Positions 44,831 to 53,385 of a stretch of DNA of 64,000 bases are shown in pieces. The DNA is from Novosphingobium sp. PhB165 (GTDB lineage: Bacteria; Pseudomonadota; Alphaproteobacteria; Sphingomonadales; Sphingomonadaceae): NCBI RefSeq assembly GCF_004341845.1, contig NZ_SLVB01000001.1:434001-498000 (forward strand). The letters are read 5' to 3'. Every line of letters starts with the position of its first letter. The first letter of the stretch is position 1. A model generated the notes under the pieces. That model searched no databases, was not told the origin of the DNA, and saw only the letters and a list, made by a program, of their open reading frames with translations. The position numbers and the translations under genes were made by a program.

Positions 44831-45571
44831 GTGACACCCGAGCCCGATGGCGGCGGGGAGGAACCGGTTATTCCGGCCATCCCGCCGTACCTCGCGTCCG
44901 CGGTCACCGATGCTGGAGCGGCGATCAGCCACAATCTTCATGGCCAGAGGATGGGCCGCAAGGGACGCGTCACGCGTGAGCGGATCCTTGCGGCGGCCAT
45001 CGAACTTGTCGAGAAGACCGACGAGCCGGTAACGTTGGGTGCTGTTGCGCGCACGGTCGGCCTCGGGATGACGTCGATCTACAATTACTTCACCGACTTC
45101 ACCGAACTGCTGCTTGCAGTGCTGGAGCCGGTGATGGGCACTGCGCACGAGGAGTATTTCGCGCTCGTCCGTGATTATTGGTCCGACGACGAGTTGGAGG
45201 CGCGCTCCACGGAATTCGTGCGTTCCTATCACGATTTCTGGGCGCGCCACACCGGCCTGTTGCACTTGCGTAACTCGTTGGCGGATCAGTTCGACGTGCG
45301 CATCATGCACCAGCGCGTCAATTCGACGCGGCCGCTGATCGGCCTTTTCGTCGCGCAAATGGATCCGCGCGGTGCGTTGGGCGACACGGCCGTGTTGATG
45401 GCGACGACCTTGATGACGGGTATCGAACGCTCGATCACGCTGGCGACCGACCGGCGTTTGCAGCGCATTCTCGGCACGCTGCCGGGGCGGCGCGAGGAAA
45501 ATCTGGTGGAAATCAATGCGCGGCTGATGGAACTGGCGATCCGCGATACGCGGGAGCGGGCAGCCCGGTAA
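44831..45571 (+). CDS. TetR family transcriptional regulator
   Basis: The HTH is VTLGAVARTVGLGMTSIYNYFTDFTELL, placed about 70 residues from the chosen start, followed by a ligand domain. The start is uncertain: GTG 44831 gives 246 residues and keeps a Pro/Glu-rich tail, while ATG 44951 gives 206, a more usual length. It follows the aldehyde dehydrogenase gene on the same strand within 50 bases, a layout fitting autoregulated control of the SDR/aldehyde dehydrogenase pair. Confidence 0.75.
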   Translation: MTPEPDGGGEEPVIPAIPPYLASAVTDAGAAISHNLHGQRMGRKGRVTRERILAAAIELVEKTDEPVTLGAVARTVGLGMTSIYNYFTDFTELLLAVLEPVMGTAHEEYFALVRDYWSDDELEARSTEFVRSYHDFWARHTGLLHLRNSLADQFDVRIMHQRVNSTRPLIGLFVAQMDPRGALGDTAVLMATTLMTGIERSITLATDRRLQRILGTLPGRREENLVEINARLMELAIRDTRERAAR

Positions 45572-45578
45572 ACGAGTA

Positions 45579-45605
45579 GGAGGCGGACGTATATCGCCCG
45601 CCTCC
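45579..45605 (+). terminator. hairpin after the TetR gene
   Basis: GGAGGCGG and CCGCCTCC pair around an 11-base loop eight bases after the stop. It lacks a T run, so it is a weak or factor-assisted terminator. Confidence 0.5.
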
Positions 45606-45673
45606 GGTTCGTCAGGTCAAGCCGTCGCCCATCCGATTACCGTATGGCGGCTTCCGGGAGCGGAGTGGGCGGC

Positions 45674-45768
45674 CTAGAGCGACTGCATCGGATCTACCGC
45701 TCTAAACTTTTGGTTTGTCGAATTTTCCGAGTTATCGGGTGATCCTACCTGATTGGAAAATGCTCTAG
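45674..45768. repeat. CTAGAGC-ended interspersed element
   Basis: A 95-base element has terminal inverted repeats CTAGAGC and GCTCTAG and an internal pair ATTTTCC...GGAAAAT. It has a lower GC content than its surroundings. Similar small elements ending in GAGC/GCTC are known to be scattered in alphaproteobacterial genomes; it carries no gene. Its right end abuts the ecotin stop codon. Confidence 0.65.
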
Positions 45769-46301
45769 TTTTGTGATCGCGCCATGACTTCCGGGCCCGC
45801 TTTCCATATGCGGTATCGGACCTGAACGTCGTTGGGCGCGAAGATCACCAGCGGCAGGCGGCTGTTGTAGCGCAGCAGCGGTTCGTCGGAACTGCGCACG
45901 AATTGTCTGGTCTTGGCGGTGTTCGGGCAGGCCATGAGAGTGCTGGCAGGTTGTCCGACGGACGTGACGACATGATAGTCATATCCCCAGCCTTTCACCG
46001 TGCGGGCCTCCATCCGGGACGAGAACATCGCGCGGTTACAGTCGACCAGCATCGATCGACCTATGATCACGCCGACTTTCAGCGCATTCTCATCGGCGGC
46101 ATGCGGCAGGAAGATGACCCAACGGGTCTGACCGGCGGGTGCTCGCGGAAATGCGGCCAGTTCCTGCTGCGGGGTGCGTTGCGCCACGACCGGGCTCGCT
46201 GCCGTGAGAGTGCTGCCGACCAAGGCCAGGGCGAGGAGGAGCCGATGCCCTCCACCGGCAGGACGAACGTTCGAGCTGTTTGAGGCACTGTGAAATCCCA
46301 T
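45765..46301 (-). CDS. eco: ecotin-type serine protease inhibitor
   Basis: Periplasmic inhibitor of trypsin-fold proteases. The 178-residue precursor has an N-terminal signal peptide (LLLALALVGSTLTAASPVVA) and the ecotin core, including LKVGVIIGRSMLVDCNR, VKGWGYDYHVV, STLMACPNTAK, PLLRYNSRLPLVIF and VRYRIWKA. The disulfide Cys pair (VDCN and MACP) is conserved. By alignment with E. coli ecotin the reactive-site P1 residue is Leu in STLMAC, in place of Met. ATG at 46301 is chosen because it precedes the signal; upstream frames are longer. It may protect against host or predator proteases. Confidence 0.88.
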   Translation of the reverse strand: MGFHSASNSSNVRPAGGGHRLLLALALVGSTLTAASPVVAQRTPQQELAAFPRAPAGQTRWVIFLPHAADENALKVGVIIGRSMLVDCNRAMFSSRMEARTVKGWGYDYHVVTSVGQPASTLMACPNTAKTRQFVRSSDEPLLRYNSRLPLVIFAPNDVQVRYRIWKAGPEVMARSQN

Positions 46302-46631
46302 CGCGGCATCCTCCCGTGCAAGTGGCATCGCGCTGCGGTCTCGGCGGACTTTTCCTCGCCGGCGAAGATCGCTTTCCGATGGCCTATTCATGCGCCGATC
46401 CGGCGCGCGGGTCTATCCCCCAAGAAACAAGAGGAATTCGAACGCTAGCAGCTTCAAATTTGGAGGCGCGATGGAAGCATGGCTTCCCGTCGGCGGAGGG
46501 GAGGGGAACTGCGCCGGTGGCGCGTATCTGTGCCGGGATTCGCATCCAGAGACAGGCAAGTGATATGACTCCGGCAGAGCACGCTGCACTTCCGTTTCCG
46601 GAGGAGTGGCGCGTGCTCTGCCGTGTCGAAA
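46302..46631. other. 330-base region with a long hairpin and no firm gene
   Basis: This divergent-side region likely holds the ecotin promoter. On the plus strand a 30-codon frame (46471-46563) has a good ribosome binding site, TTTGGAGG, but no known relative. GGCAGAGCACGC (46573-46584) and GCGTGCTCTGCC (46611-46622) form a long hairpin just beyond the stop of the convergent hydratase gene, probably its transcript end. Confidence 0.45.
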
Positions 46632-47450
46632 TTACTTCTTCTTGCCGCCCACGCCCTTCAGATACTCTTCCATGCCCCGAATGTAGTCGGGGTTGAGCAT
46701 CAGAGCGCTGTTGGCCATGCGTTCGACATGGCGTGCGGAATCGCGTCCGACTTCGGCGCAGAGTTCGATGGCGACCTTGGCCGCGCCCATCTGTTCCGGG
46801 TTCTGCTTCGCCAGATGACGGCAGAAATCCATGACGTCCGCTTCGAACGTCTCGTCCTCATAGACCTGGTGGACCAGCCCCATGGTGAAGGCCATGTCGG
46901 CCGAAGCAGGCTTGTTCGCCATGATCAGCCAGCGCGCCCAGTGCGGCCCGCAGATCCGCGTGAGGCGGGATACGCCGCCCGATGCCGGAAGCACGCCGAA
47001 CAGGCCTTCGGGGAAGGCATAGGCAGCGCTCTTGGCAGCAAGGCGGAAGTCGCACGAAAGGCTCATTTCCAGCCCGCCGCCCACGCACATGGCATGATGC
47101 GCGACGACGAAGGGCTTCTCGATATGCTCGATCTCATCCCAGAGCTGCTGCATGTTGTTGAGGTTGAGCCGGTGGTTCTCGCGGATGCCCCGCGCGCTGC
47201 CGCCGGTGGACACGGGCGAGACGATGTTCTGGTTGCCCCCACGCAAGTCCGCGCCCGAGCTGAAATAGCGCCCCGCCGAGCGGATCAGCATGACTTTCAG
47301 TTCAGGCGTCTCGCGAAAGCGCAACACGGCCTCGGTCAGCAGATCCATCATCTGGCGGCTGATCGCGTTGAGCTTGTCCGGCCGGTTCAGCGTAACGATC
47401 AGGATGCCGTCCTGATCTTCGGTCAGCAGGTGCGGTGCTTCTTCGGTCAT
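46632..47450 (-). CDS. enoyl-CoA hydratase/isomerase
   Basis: A complete crotonase of 272 residues in normal domain order. It has ILIVTLNRPDKLNAIS, the oxyanion hole FSSGADLRG and AMCVGGGLEMSLSCD, the PEGLFGVLPASGGVSRL segment and the C-terminal helices. Catalytic Glu at the usual place appears to be replaced in part, so hydratase versus isomerase cannot be decided. ATG 47450 is behind GAGGGG. It lies 24 bases downstream of the acyl-CoA dehydrogenase fusion gene, so the two act in sequence in beta-oxidation. Confidence 0.85.
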   Translation of the reverse strand: MTEEAPHLLTEDQDGILIVTLNRPDKLNAISRQMMDLLTEAVLRFRETPELKVMLIRSAGRYFSSGADLRGGNQNIVSPVSTGGSARGIRENHRLNLNNMQQLWDEIEHIEKPFVVAHHAMCVGGGLEMSLSCDFRLAAKSAAYAFPEGLFGVLPASGGVSRLTRICGPHWARWLIMANKPASADMAFTMGLVHQVYEDETFEADVMDFCRHLAKQNPEQMGAAKVAIELCAEVGRDSARHVERMANSALMLNPDYIRGMEEYLKGVGGKKK

Positions 47451-47473
47451 CGTATGCCCCTCAATTTCGCGCA

Positions 47474-49684
47474 TCAGTTCCGCGACCGCGGCAGGCCGAG
47501 GCCCTTTTCGGCAATCATCGAGCGGTGCACCTGGCTGGTGCCGCCGTAAATGGTCGTCCCATGGGCATGGCGATAGGCGAGGTTGAGCGCATTCGCCGCG
47601 CCCTTGCGCTTGGCCAGCGAATAGGGCGCCGTCAGATCGAGCAGGTCACGCGAATCGGTGATGAACAGCTCGGACGAGAACATCTTCGCCATCGGGCCAT
47701 AGGCACCGTTGCCCTTGCCGTGGACCTGCGTCCAGTTGGCGCGGTAGGCGATCATCTCGGACGCGAGCACATTGGCGTAAGTGCGCGCCAGCCGGGCCTG
47801 CGCCTTGGGCGTGTCGATCAGCTTGCCGCCACCGGCTACGGGGATTTCCTCGCAGAGTTCGACCGCGTTCTCCAGCATCGCGCGCTGGACTTTGGCGAAG
47901 CCGCCGCCGTGTTCGAGTTCGAGGCTGGCCGCCATGGTCCGGCCGCCGGCATTGATCTCGCCCAGACGCCAGGTGTCGGGGATGCGCACGTTGTCATAGA
48001 ACGTGATATTGGTGCGCTCGTCCATGAAGGTATGGACGGCCTGGACGGTGACGCCCTCTGCCTTCAGCGGCACGATGAACATCGTCAGGCCCTTGTGCTT
48101 GGCAGCGTCCGGATCGGTGCGGCAGAGCATCAGCACATAGTCGGTCAGATTGGCGCCGCTGGTCCACATCTTGGTGCCGTCGATCCGCCAGGATCCGTCC
48201 TCAAGCTGCGTGGCCTTGCACTGCGCGGCGAACACGTCCGATCCGCAGCCCGGTTCCGAATAGCCCAGCGAGCAGATCGCATCGCCCGCCATGACCTTCG
48301 TCAGCACGTCGCGCTTCAGTTCCTCGGTACCGAAGCGGTACATGATGAGGGCCACCATCTGCGCAACATTGGCGACCGGATTGTTCCAGCCTTCTTCCTC
48401 GAAAGCAGAGCGCGCGCCCGTTACCGCGTAAGGGCTGAGGCCGCGCCCACCCACGTCCTTGGGAAGCTGGAGGTAGGCAAGATTCGCCTCGACCAGCTGC
48501 TTGTGGATCACCGGATTATGACCTTCCCACGAGAAGTGGAACTTCTCGCGCTGTTCGTCGGTGACGTTCTTGGCGAAGAATTCGTGGATTTCCTGCTGGA
48601 TTGCGCGGGCATCCTCGCCAAGGTCGAATTCGACCGGCACTTCGCCCACGTCGGGAAGGCTGGTCGCCTCGCCCGCGTAAAGGCGGCGTCCGGCTTCGGC
48701 CAGCCAGTCTTCCGGGTCGCCCGCCACCAGCGGCCAAGCCTTGGCGCGCAAGTTGTAGAGGTGGACGTCATGTTCGGTGGTAAGGCCGATGCCGCCGAAA
48801 GTCTGCACCGCGTGGCGTACCGTGCGGCCCGCAGCGCCTGCGGCGTACCACGCCGCCAGCGAAATCTGCGCGCCGGCTTCGGCATCGCCGTCGGCGATCG
48901 AGCGCATGGCCTTCCACGCCAGGAACTTGGCGGAATCGATCTCGCAGATGAGGTCCGCCATCGGGTGCGACAGCGCCTGGAACGTGCCGATGAACACGCC
49001 GAAGGCTTTGCGCTCGCCTGCATATTCCGCCGCCGTGGCCAGCGCCGCGCGGCTGAGGCCGGACAGGGCCAGCGCCATCAGCAGCTTCCACTCCTCAAGG
49101 CCGCTGGCGAAAGTCGCAAGCGCTTCGTCGCCGCTGCCCAGGACAGTCGTGGGGAGGGCGGCGAGATCGAGTTCCGCAATGGCCGTGGAGGCGAGAGTCG
49201 GCTCGGCAATGCGCGCTTCCGCGGGTACCGAAACGAGCACGACATCGTTGCCCTTGCGTGCAATGACTGCCTCGGCAACCAGACCGCCTGCGACCCACTG
49301 CTTCGGGAACTGCGCGATGTCCTGCATGGCCACGGTTACCACCGCTTCGCCGCCGACGGCGCTTGCAAGGAGGTCTTCCTGACCGCCCAGCAGGCCCAGC
49401 AGGCGCGTGGCCACCAGCGCTTCGGCCAGCGGGCCGGAGGCGAGAGTGCGGCCGGCCTCTTCCATCAGCAGGCCCGCGTCGAACAGGCCCAGGCCCATGC
49501 CGTCCGCCTCTTCGGGAACGCGCATGGCAAAGGCGCCCAGTTCGGCAAGACCTGCCCACATCTCGGCGTCGAAACCGCCGTTCTCCTGCGCCTTGCGTAC
49601 GCGCGCCGAACTTGAATTCTCGTCAAGAAAGCGCGCGAAAGTCTCGCGCATCATGGACTGTTCGTCGGTGAGGTCGAAGTTCAT
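47474..49684 (-). CDS. fused double acyl-CoA dehydrogenase
   Basis: A 736-residue protein holding two acyl-CoA dehydrogenase units. The first (about 1-330) begins MNFDLTDEQSMMRETFARFL and has the RKAFGVFIGTFQALSH and FGGIGLTTEHDVHLY segments. The second (about 350-736) has AICSLGYSEPGCGSDVFAAQ, the FAD-binding region, MWTSGA, ERTNITFYDNVRIPD and the ending YGGTSQVHRSMIAEKGLGLPR. Steroid and other bulky-substrate degraders use heteromeric enzymes of two different ACADs; here both are in one chain. FAD oxidises an acyl-CoA side chain or ring. It is followed by the enoyl-CoA hydratase gene. Confidence 0.88.
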   Translation of the reverse strand: MNFDLTDEQSMMRETFARFLDENSSSARVRKAQENGGFDAEMWAGLAELGAFAMRVPEEADGMGLGLFDAGLLMEEAGRTLASGPLAEALVATRLLGLLGGQEDLLASAVGGEAVVTVAMQDIAQFPKQWVAGGLVAEAVIARKGNDVVLVSVPAEARIAEPTLASTAIAELDLAALPTTVLGSGDEALATFASGLEEWKLLMALALSGLSRAALATAAEYAGERKAFGVFIGTFQALSHPMADLICEIDSAKFLAWKAMRSIADGDAEAGAQISLAAWYAAGAAGRTVRHAVQTFGGIGLTTEHDVHLYNLRAKAWPLVAGDPEDWLAEAGRRLYAGEATSLPDVGEVPVEFDLGEDARAIQQEIHEFFAKNVTDEQREKFHFSWEGHNPVIHKQLVEANLAYLQLPKDVGGRGLSPYAVTGARSAFEEEGWNNPVANVAQMVALIMYRFGTEELKRDVLTKVMAGDAICSLGYSEPGCGSDVFAAQCKATQLEDGSWRIDGTKMWTSGANLTDYVLMLCRTDPDAAKHKGLTMFIVPLKAEGVTVQAVHTFMDERTNITFYDNVRIPDTWRLGEINAGGRTMAASLELEHGGGFAKVQRAMLENAVELCEEIPVAGGGKLIDTPKAQARLARTYANVLASEMIAYRANWTQVHGKGNGAYGPMAKMFSSELFITDSRDLLDLTAPYSLAKRKGAANALNLAYRHAHGTTIYGGTSQVHRSMIAEKGLGLPRSRN

Positions 49685-49901
49685 GTTTCAGGCTTTCCCC
49701 GGGGCTTTTTCTTGTGACGTTTCCCCGTCCTCATCATACCTCGCCGCCCTGTTCAATCACCGCCCCTCCGCAATCGCAGGCGCGATAGCTCGGCATGAGT
49801 GCTGGCCGGTCGGGGAGGGGAGGCGTAGCTTCTCAAACCAAGGCGCCGAAGATGCGCCCGCCGGGGACCTATCCGGCCCGGCAACGAATGGGAGTGCCGA
49901 A

Positions 49902-51242
49902 ATGGAAATGAACGACATGGTGCTGATCAGTGTCGACGATCACATCAGCGAACCGCCAGACCTGTTTCAGAACCACCTCTCGGGTGCTGCGTTGGAAAGC
50001 GCGCCGAAGCTCGTGCAGGACGAGCATGGCAAGGACCTGTGGACCTATCAGGGCATGAAGTTCCCGTCGGTGGGCCTCAATGCTGTGGTCGGCCGTCCTT
50101 TCGAGGAATACGGCATGGAGCCGACCTCGCTCGATCAGCTTCGCGCCGGTTGTTATGATGTGCATGAGCGCATCAAGGACATGGACGTCAACGGCATTGC
50201 GTCCTCGCTGAACTTCGGTTCGGTGTTCGACTTTGCCGGCGGCCGCCTCCACCGCGTGCCCGACCGCGAACTCGCGAAAGTCCATGTAAGCGCTTATAAC
50301 GACTGGCATATCGACGAGTGGTGCGGCGCCTATCCGGGCCGTTTCATCCCCTGTGCGATCCTGCCAACCTGGGACATGGAGGCGACGATCGCCGAGCTGA
50401 AGCGCGTGTCGGCCAAGGGCTGCCACACCGTCTCGATCAGCGAGAACCCGACCTGCCAGGGCCTGCCGAGCATCCATAACGCCTATTGGGATCCGTTCTA
50501 CAAGGCGATCAACGATCTCGACATGACGATCTGCATCCACATCGGCGGCGGCAATCCGGCGCCCCATGCCTCGATGGAGACGCCGATCGAGGCGTGGATC
50601 TCGACGATGCCGATGTCGATCGCCTATGCCGCGTCGGACTGGCTCCAGCTTGAGGCGCTGCACCAGTATCCGGACATGCGCATCGCGCTTTCGGAAGGTT
50701 CGATCGGGTGGGTGCCCTACTTCACCGAGCGCGCGGATTTCTCGAACTGGCGGCACAAGGCCTGGACCAACTCGCGCTTCCAAAAGATGAAGCCCAGCGA
50801 AATGTTCAAGCGGCACTTCCTCAACTGCTTCATCGACGATGCCTTCGGCCTTCAGAACATCCAGTTCATCGGTGAGGACAATATCGCTTACGAGTGCGAC
50901 TATCCGCATTCCGACACGCTGTGGCCGGAAGTGCCGGAGCACCTCTGGCCCTCGATCAACCATCTGACCGAAGCGCAGATCGACAAGATCACGCACAAGA
51001 ACGCGATGCGCTGGTTCCGCTTCGATCCGTTCCAGCACTACAAGCGCGAGGAACTGACCGTTGGCGCACTGCGCGAGCGGGCGAAGGCGGAAAACGTCGA
51101 TACCAGCCCCAAGTCCTCGCAGGGTGAGCGCCCGGTCGAGGAAGGCGATACCCGTCCTGTAACTTCGGGCGACATCATGAAGATGTTCATGCGCCACGAA
51201 GATACGGACCGGACCAAGCGGATGCAGAAGCAGGAAGCCTGA
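49902..51242 (+). CDS. amidohydrolase 2 family protein (decarboxylase/hydrolase-like)
   Basis: A 446-residue TIM-barrel metal-dependent hydrolase of the Amidohydro_2 family. The start MVLISVDDHISEPPDLF holds an Asp-Asp-His in place of the HxH/ExH motif; later HIGGG (about residue 212) and the final metal Asp in ECDYPHSDTLWP are seen. Many members decarboxylate or hydrolyse aromatic or ring acids. ATG 49902 lies behind GGGAG. It is divergent from the double acyl-CoA dehydrogenase gene, with 217 bases between them. Confidence 0.82.
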   Translation: MEMNDMVLISVDDHISEPPDLFQNHLSGAALESAPKLVQDEHGKDLWTYQGMKFPSVGLNAVVGRPFEEYGMEPTSLDQLRAGCYDVHERIKDMDVNGIASSLNFGSVFDFAGGRLHRVPDRELAKVHVSAYNDWHIDEWCGAYPGRFIPCAILPTWDMEATIAELKRVSAKGCHTVSISENPTCQGLPSIHNAYWDPFYKAINDLDMTICIHIGGGNPAPHASMETPIEAWISTMPMSIAYAASDWLQLEALHQYPDMRIALSEGSIGWVPYFTERADFSNWRHKAWTNSRFQKMKPSEMFKRHFLNCFIDDAFGLQNIQFIGEDNIAYECDYPHSDTLWPEVPEHLWPSINHLTEAQIDKITHKNAMRWFRFDPFQHYKREELTVGALRERAKAENVDTSPKSSQGERPVEEGDTRPVTSGDIMKMFMRHEDTDRTKRMQKQEA

Positions 51243-51251
51243 AACGAAAAT

Positions 51252-51280
51252 GGGCCCCGCGAGAGATCTCGCGGGGCCCG
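51252..51280. terminator. GC-rich hairpin between convergent genes
   Basis: GGGCCCCGCGAGA and TCTCGCGGGGCCC form a 13-pair stem with almost no loop, placed between the amidohydrolase stop and the end of the IclR gene. The T run is poor (GTT), but the position fits a shared transcript end. Confidence 0.6.
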
Positions 51281-51318
51281 TTCCGTAACGGTGTGCGACC
51301 CGTTCAGGATTTGTTGGA

Positions 51319-52125
51319 TTATGCGGCGTGCGGCAGCAGCTGTTCCGGCTCCGCGAACTGGACGGGATCGGGCAGGCACTTGCGCATGGCGTCGCTCAGC
51401 GACTGAAGCAGCGCTTCGGGGTTCACCTTGTCGTCCTTGCCGTAGATCAGGCTGATGACGAGCGGGTGGCCTTCGGGCTGGCGCGGGACAAGGCCGCACA
51501 GCGCTTCGGCGCCGCTGCCGAAACCGGCCGGACCGAACACATGGCGCGGATCGCGGCAGGCGTCGATGCGGGTCATCATGTCGCCGAACGTGAACTTGTT
51601 CAGTTCGTCCGCTTCGGCATTGAGGCGGCGAACCATGCCTTCGCAGCGCTGGCGTGTGACGGTCGAAAGCATCAGCCAGCCGGCGGCGCTTTGTGCCAGC
51701 GGTTCCTTGATGCCGCCCGAAAGCTCACGCGTGGCAGCAAGCGCGCGGGGGCCGTGGCGCCAGTTTACGATCTGCACGTCGAGGCCGACCATCGCATGAA
51801 GCGCGACCGAAAGGCCGGTCTGGGCGACCAGCCGGTCCATCAGGCGCACGATGCGGCCATCACGGACCAGCTCGGGCTGGCCCGAAGTGCCGATCAGCGC
51901 GGCGCGCGGGGTGAGGCTGTAGGCACGCGAATAGGGGTCCTTGTGGAGCAGGCCGAGTTCGACGAGGCTCGACAGCAGTTCCGACGTGCTCGACTGCGGG
52001 CGATTGTAGCGGCGAACGATGTCCATGACGGTGGCTTCGCGGTGGGCATCGTCGAAATATTCAAGCACCTCGATAACGCGGCGTGCGATCTTGGCCTTGT
52101 TCGATGACGTGGACTTTCCAGGCAT
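51319..52125 (-). CDS. IclR family transcriptional regulator
   Basis: A 268-residue regulator with an N-terminal winged HTH (ATVMDIVRRYNRPQSSTSELLSSLVELGLL at about 30-60) and an effector-binding GAF-like domain containing LSVALHAMVGLDVQI, TRELSGGIKEPLAQSAAGWLML and VFGPAGFGSGAEALCGLVP. It is convergent with the amidohydrolase gene and divergent from the crotonase-like gene at 52438. Either direction of control is possible. Confidence 0.85.
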   Translation of the reverse strand: MPGKSTSSNKAKIARRVIEVLEYFDDAHREATVMDIVRRYNRPQSSTSELLSSLVELGLLHKDPYSRAYSLTPRAALIGTSGQPELVRDGRIVRLMDRLVAQTGLSVALHAMVGLDVQIVNWRHGPRALAATRELSGGIKEPLAQSAAGWLMLSTVTRQRCEGMVRRLNAEADELNKFTFGDMMTRIDACRDPRHVFGPAGFGSGAEALCGLVPRQPEGHPLVISLIYGKDDKVNPEALLQSLSDAMRKCLPDPVQFAEPEQLLPHAA

Positions 52126-52437
52126 GAGGTCTCTCCTCCCTCAAGGGTGGTTATTGGGTGAACTCACTTCTCTCCCGAGTCGGCTGTCAGAAAACTGAGC
52201 CCAACTCGTTTTTTGCTAAGCTTGGTTATCATTGCAGAAGGACGTCCGCAATAGGCTTCGCGCAGACGATTAATTGCGCGCACGCGCTTCTGTGGGAAAC
52301 ATCGCTAAATTCCGCGGTTCTTCGTCATCTGCGCTTCGGCAAGGCGTGATATTCGTGGGCCGGGCTGGTCAATCGCGCGGGCGGCGGCCATGATTCGGCG
52401 TGGGCCAAGTCACTGGCTGGAAGGGAATTGCCCAGGA
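52126..52437. promoter_or_regulatory. 312-base regulatory gap before the crotonase-like gene
   Basis: An AT-richer stretch with no gene. It contains an inverted repeat ATTGC (52231-52235) ... GCAAT (52248-52252) around GGACGTCC, a plausible IclR-type binding site. TTGCTAAG and similar AT-rich blocks nearby could form promoters in both directions, but no single pair is convincing. Confidence 0.4.
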
Positions 52438-53385
52438 ATGCGGCCCGAAGATCTGACATTTCCCGCTGCCGAAATCGCTGAAATTGCGGGGGCCGAGGCG
52501 CCGATCGCCTTCGTGGACCTCGCGCGCGAATCGCGTGATGGGGTGCCGATTGCTCTGCCGCCATGTCCGGTGATCGGCATCGGTCCGCGTGAGCATCCCT
52601 TGTCGGCGCGACTCGATGCCGTGCTCGAACCGCGTTTCGATGCATCGCAGTTGGTGGTGGGCGCCATGGCCCAGCCGCTCGCCGTCATGGTCGTCACGCA
52701 ATTGCTGCGCGCCCTGCCGTCATTGCCCGTCGCCGAGGCGCTGACCATGGAGTCGCTGGCCTATGCGACCTTGCAGGGAAGCGAAGCGCATCGGCGCTGG
52801 ATCGCGGGGCGCGAGAGGGCGGCCAGTGCGGAGGGCGCGGTGCTGTTGTCTCGTGAGGACGACATACTCACGATTACCCTCGACCGTCCCGCTGCCGGCA
52901 ATGCGATAGACCGCGTCATGCGCGATGCGTTGCACGAGGCCTTCGCACTCGCCAATGTCGATTCGACGATTTCCCGTGTCGTGCTGCGGGCCAGGGGCAA
53001 GGCCTTCAGTCTTGGCGCCGAACTTGCGGAATTCGGTACTACGACGGACCCGGTCGAGGCGCATCGGATTCGCTGTCTGACGCTGCCCGGGCGCGAGGCG
53101 GCGCAATGCAGCGACCGATTCGAGGCAGAGGTGGATGGGGCCTGCATCGGCGCGGGGCTGGAACTGGCGGCTTTCGCCTCACGGATCGTCGCCACGCCGC
53201 GTTCGTGGTTTCAATTGCCCGAACTGGCGATGGGCATTCTGCCCGGCGCTGGCGGATGTGTGTCGCTGAGTCGCCGGATCGGGCGGCAGCGCACATTGCT
53301 CATGATACTTTCAGGCCGCCGCCTCACGGCGCGCGAGGCGCTGGACTGGGGACTCGTCGATGCGCTGGTGGACGAGTTTCCCTGA
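52438..53385 (+). CDS. crotonase-fold protein with its C-terminal helices at the N-terminus
   Basis: A 315-residue protein. From about residue 125 it has a crotonase core: ILTITLDRPAAGNAID, SLGAELAEF, DGACIGAGLELAAFASRIVA, LPELAMGILPGAGGCVSLSRRIG and ALDWGLVDALV, where it ends. The normal C-terminal helices are missing there, but residues 65-120 (MAQPLAVMVVTQLLRALPSL and ESLAYATLQGSEAHRRW) resemble exactly that missing part. The order seems permuted. Start ATG 52438 is weakly supported; 52390 is also possible. The 3' end overlaps the convergent amidohydrolase gene by 75 bases. Confidence 0.7.
   Translation: MRPEDLTFPAAEIAEIAGAEAPIAFVDLARESRDGVPIALPPCPVIGIGPREHPLSARLDAVLEPRFDASQLVVGAMAQPLAVMVVTQLLRALPSLPVAEALTMESLAYATLQGSEAHRRWIAGRERAASAEGAVLLSREDDILTITLDRPAAGNAIDRVMRDALHEAFALANVDSTISRVVLRARGKAFSLGAELAEFGTTTDPVEAHRIRCLTLPGREAAQCSDRFEAEVDGACIGAGLELAAFASRIVATPRSWFQLPELAMGILPGAGGCVSLSRRIGRQRTLLMILSGRRLTAREALDWGLVDALVDEFP

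Noticed and set aside
43114..44934. Minus strand open frame of 606 codons
   Set aside because: It is opposite the aldehyde dehydrogenase gene and has no recognisable domain.
46280..46696. Plus strand open frame of 138 codons
   Set aside because: It runs into the convergent hydratase gene, starts inside the ecotin gene and has no coding pattern.
47435..49615. Plus strand open frame of 726 codons
   Set aside because: It is opposite the double acyl-CoA dehydrogenase gene, whose motifs are clear on the other strand.
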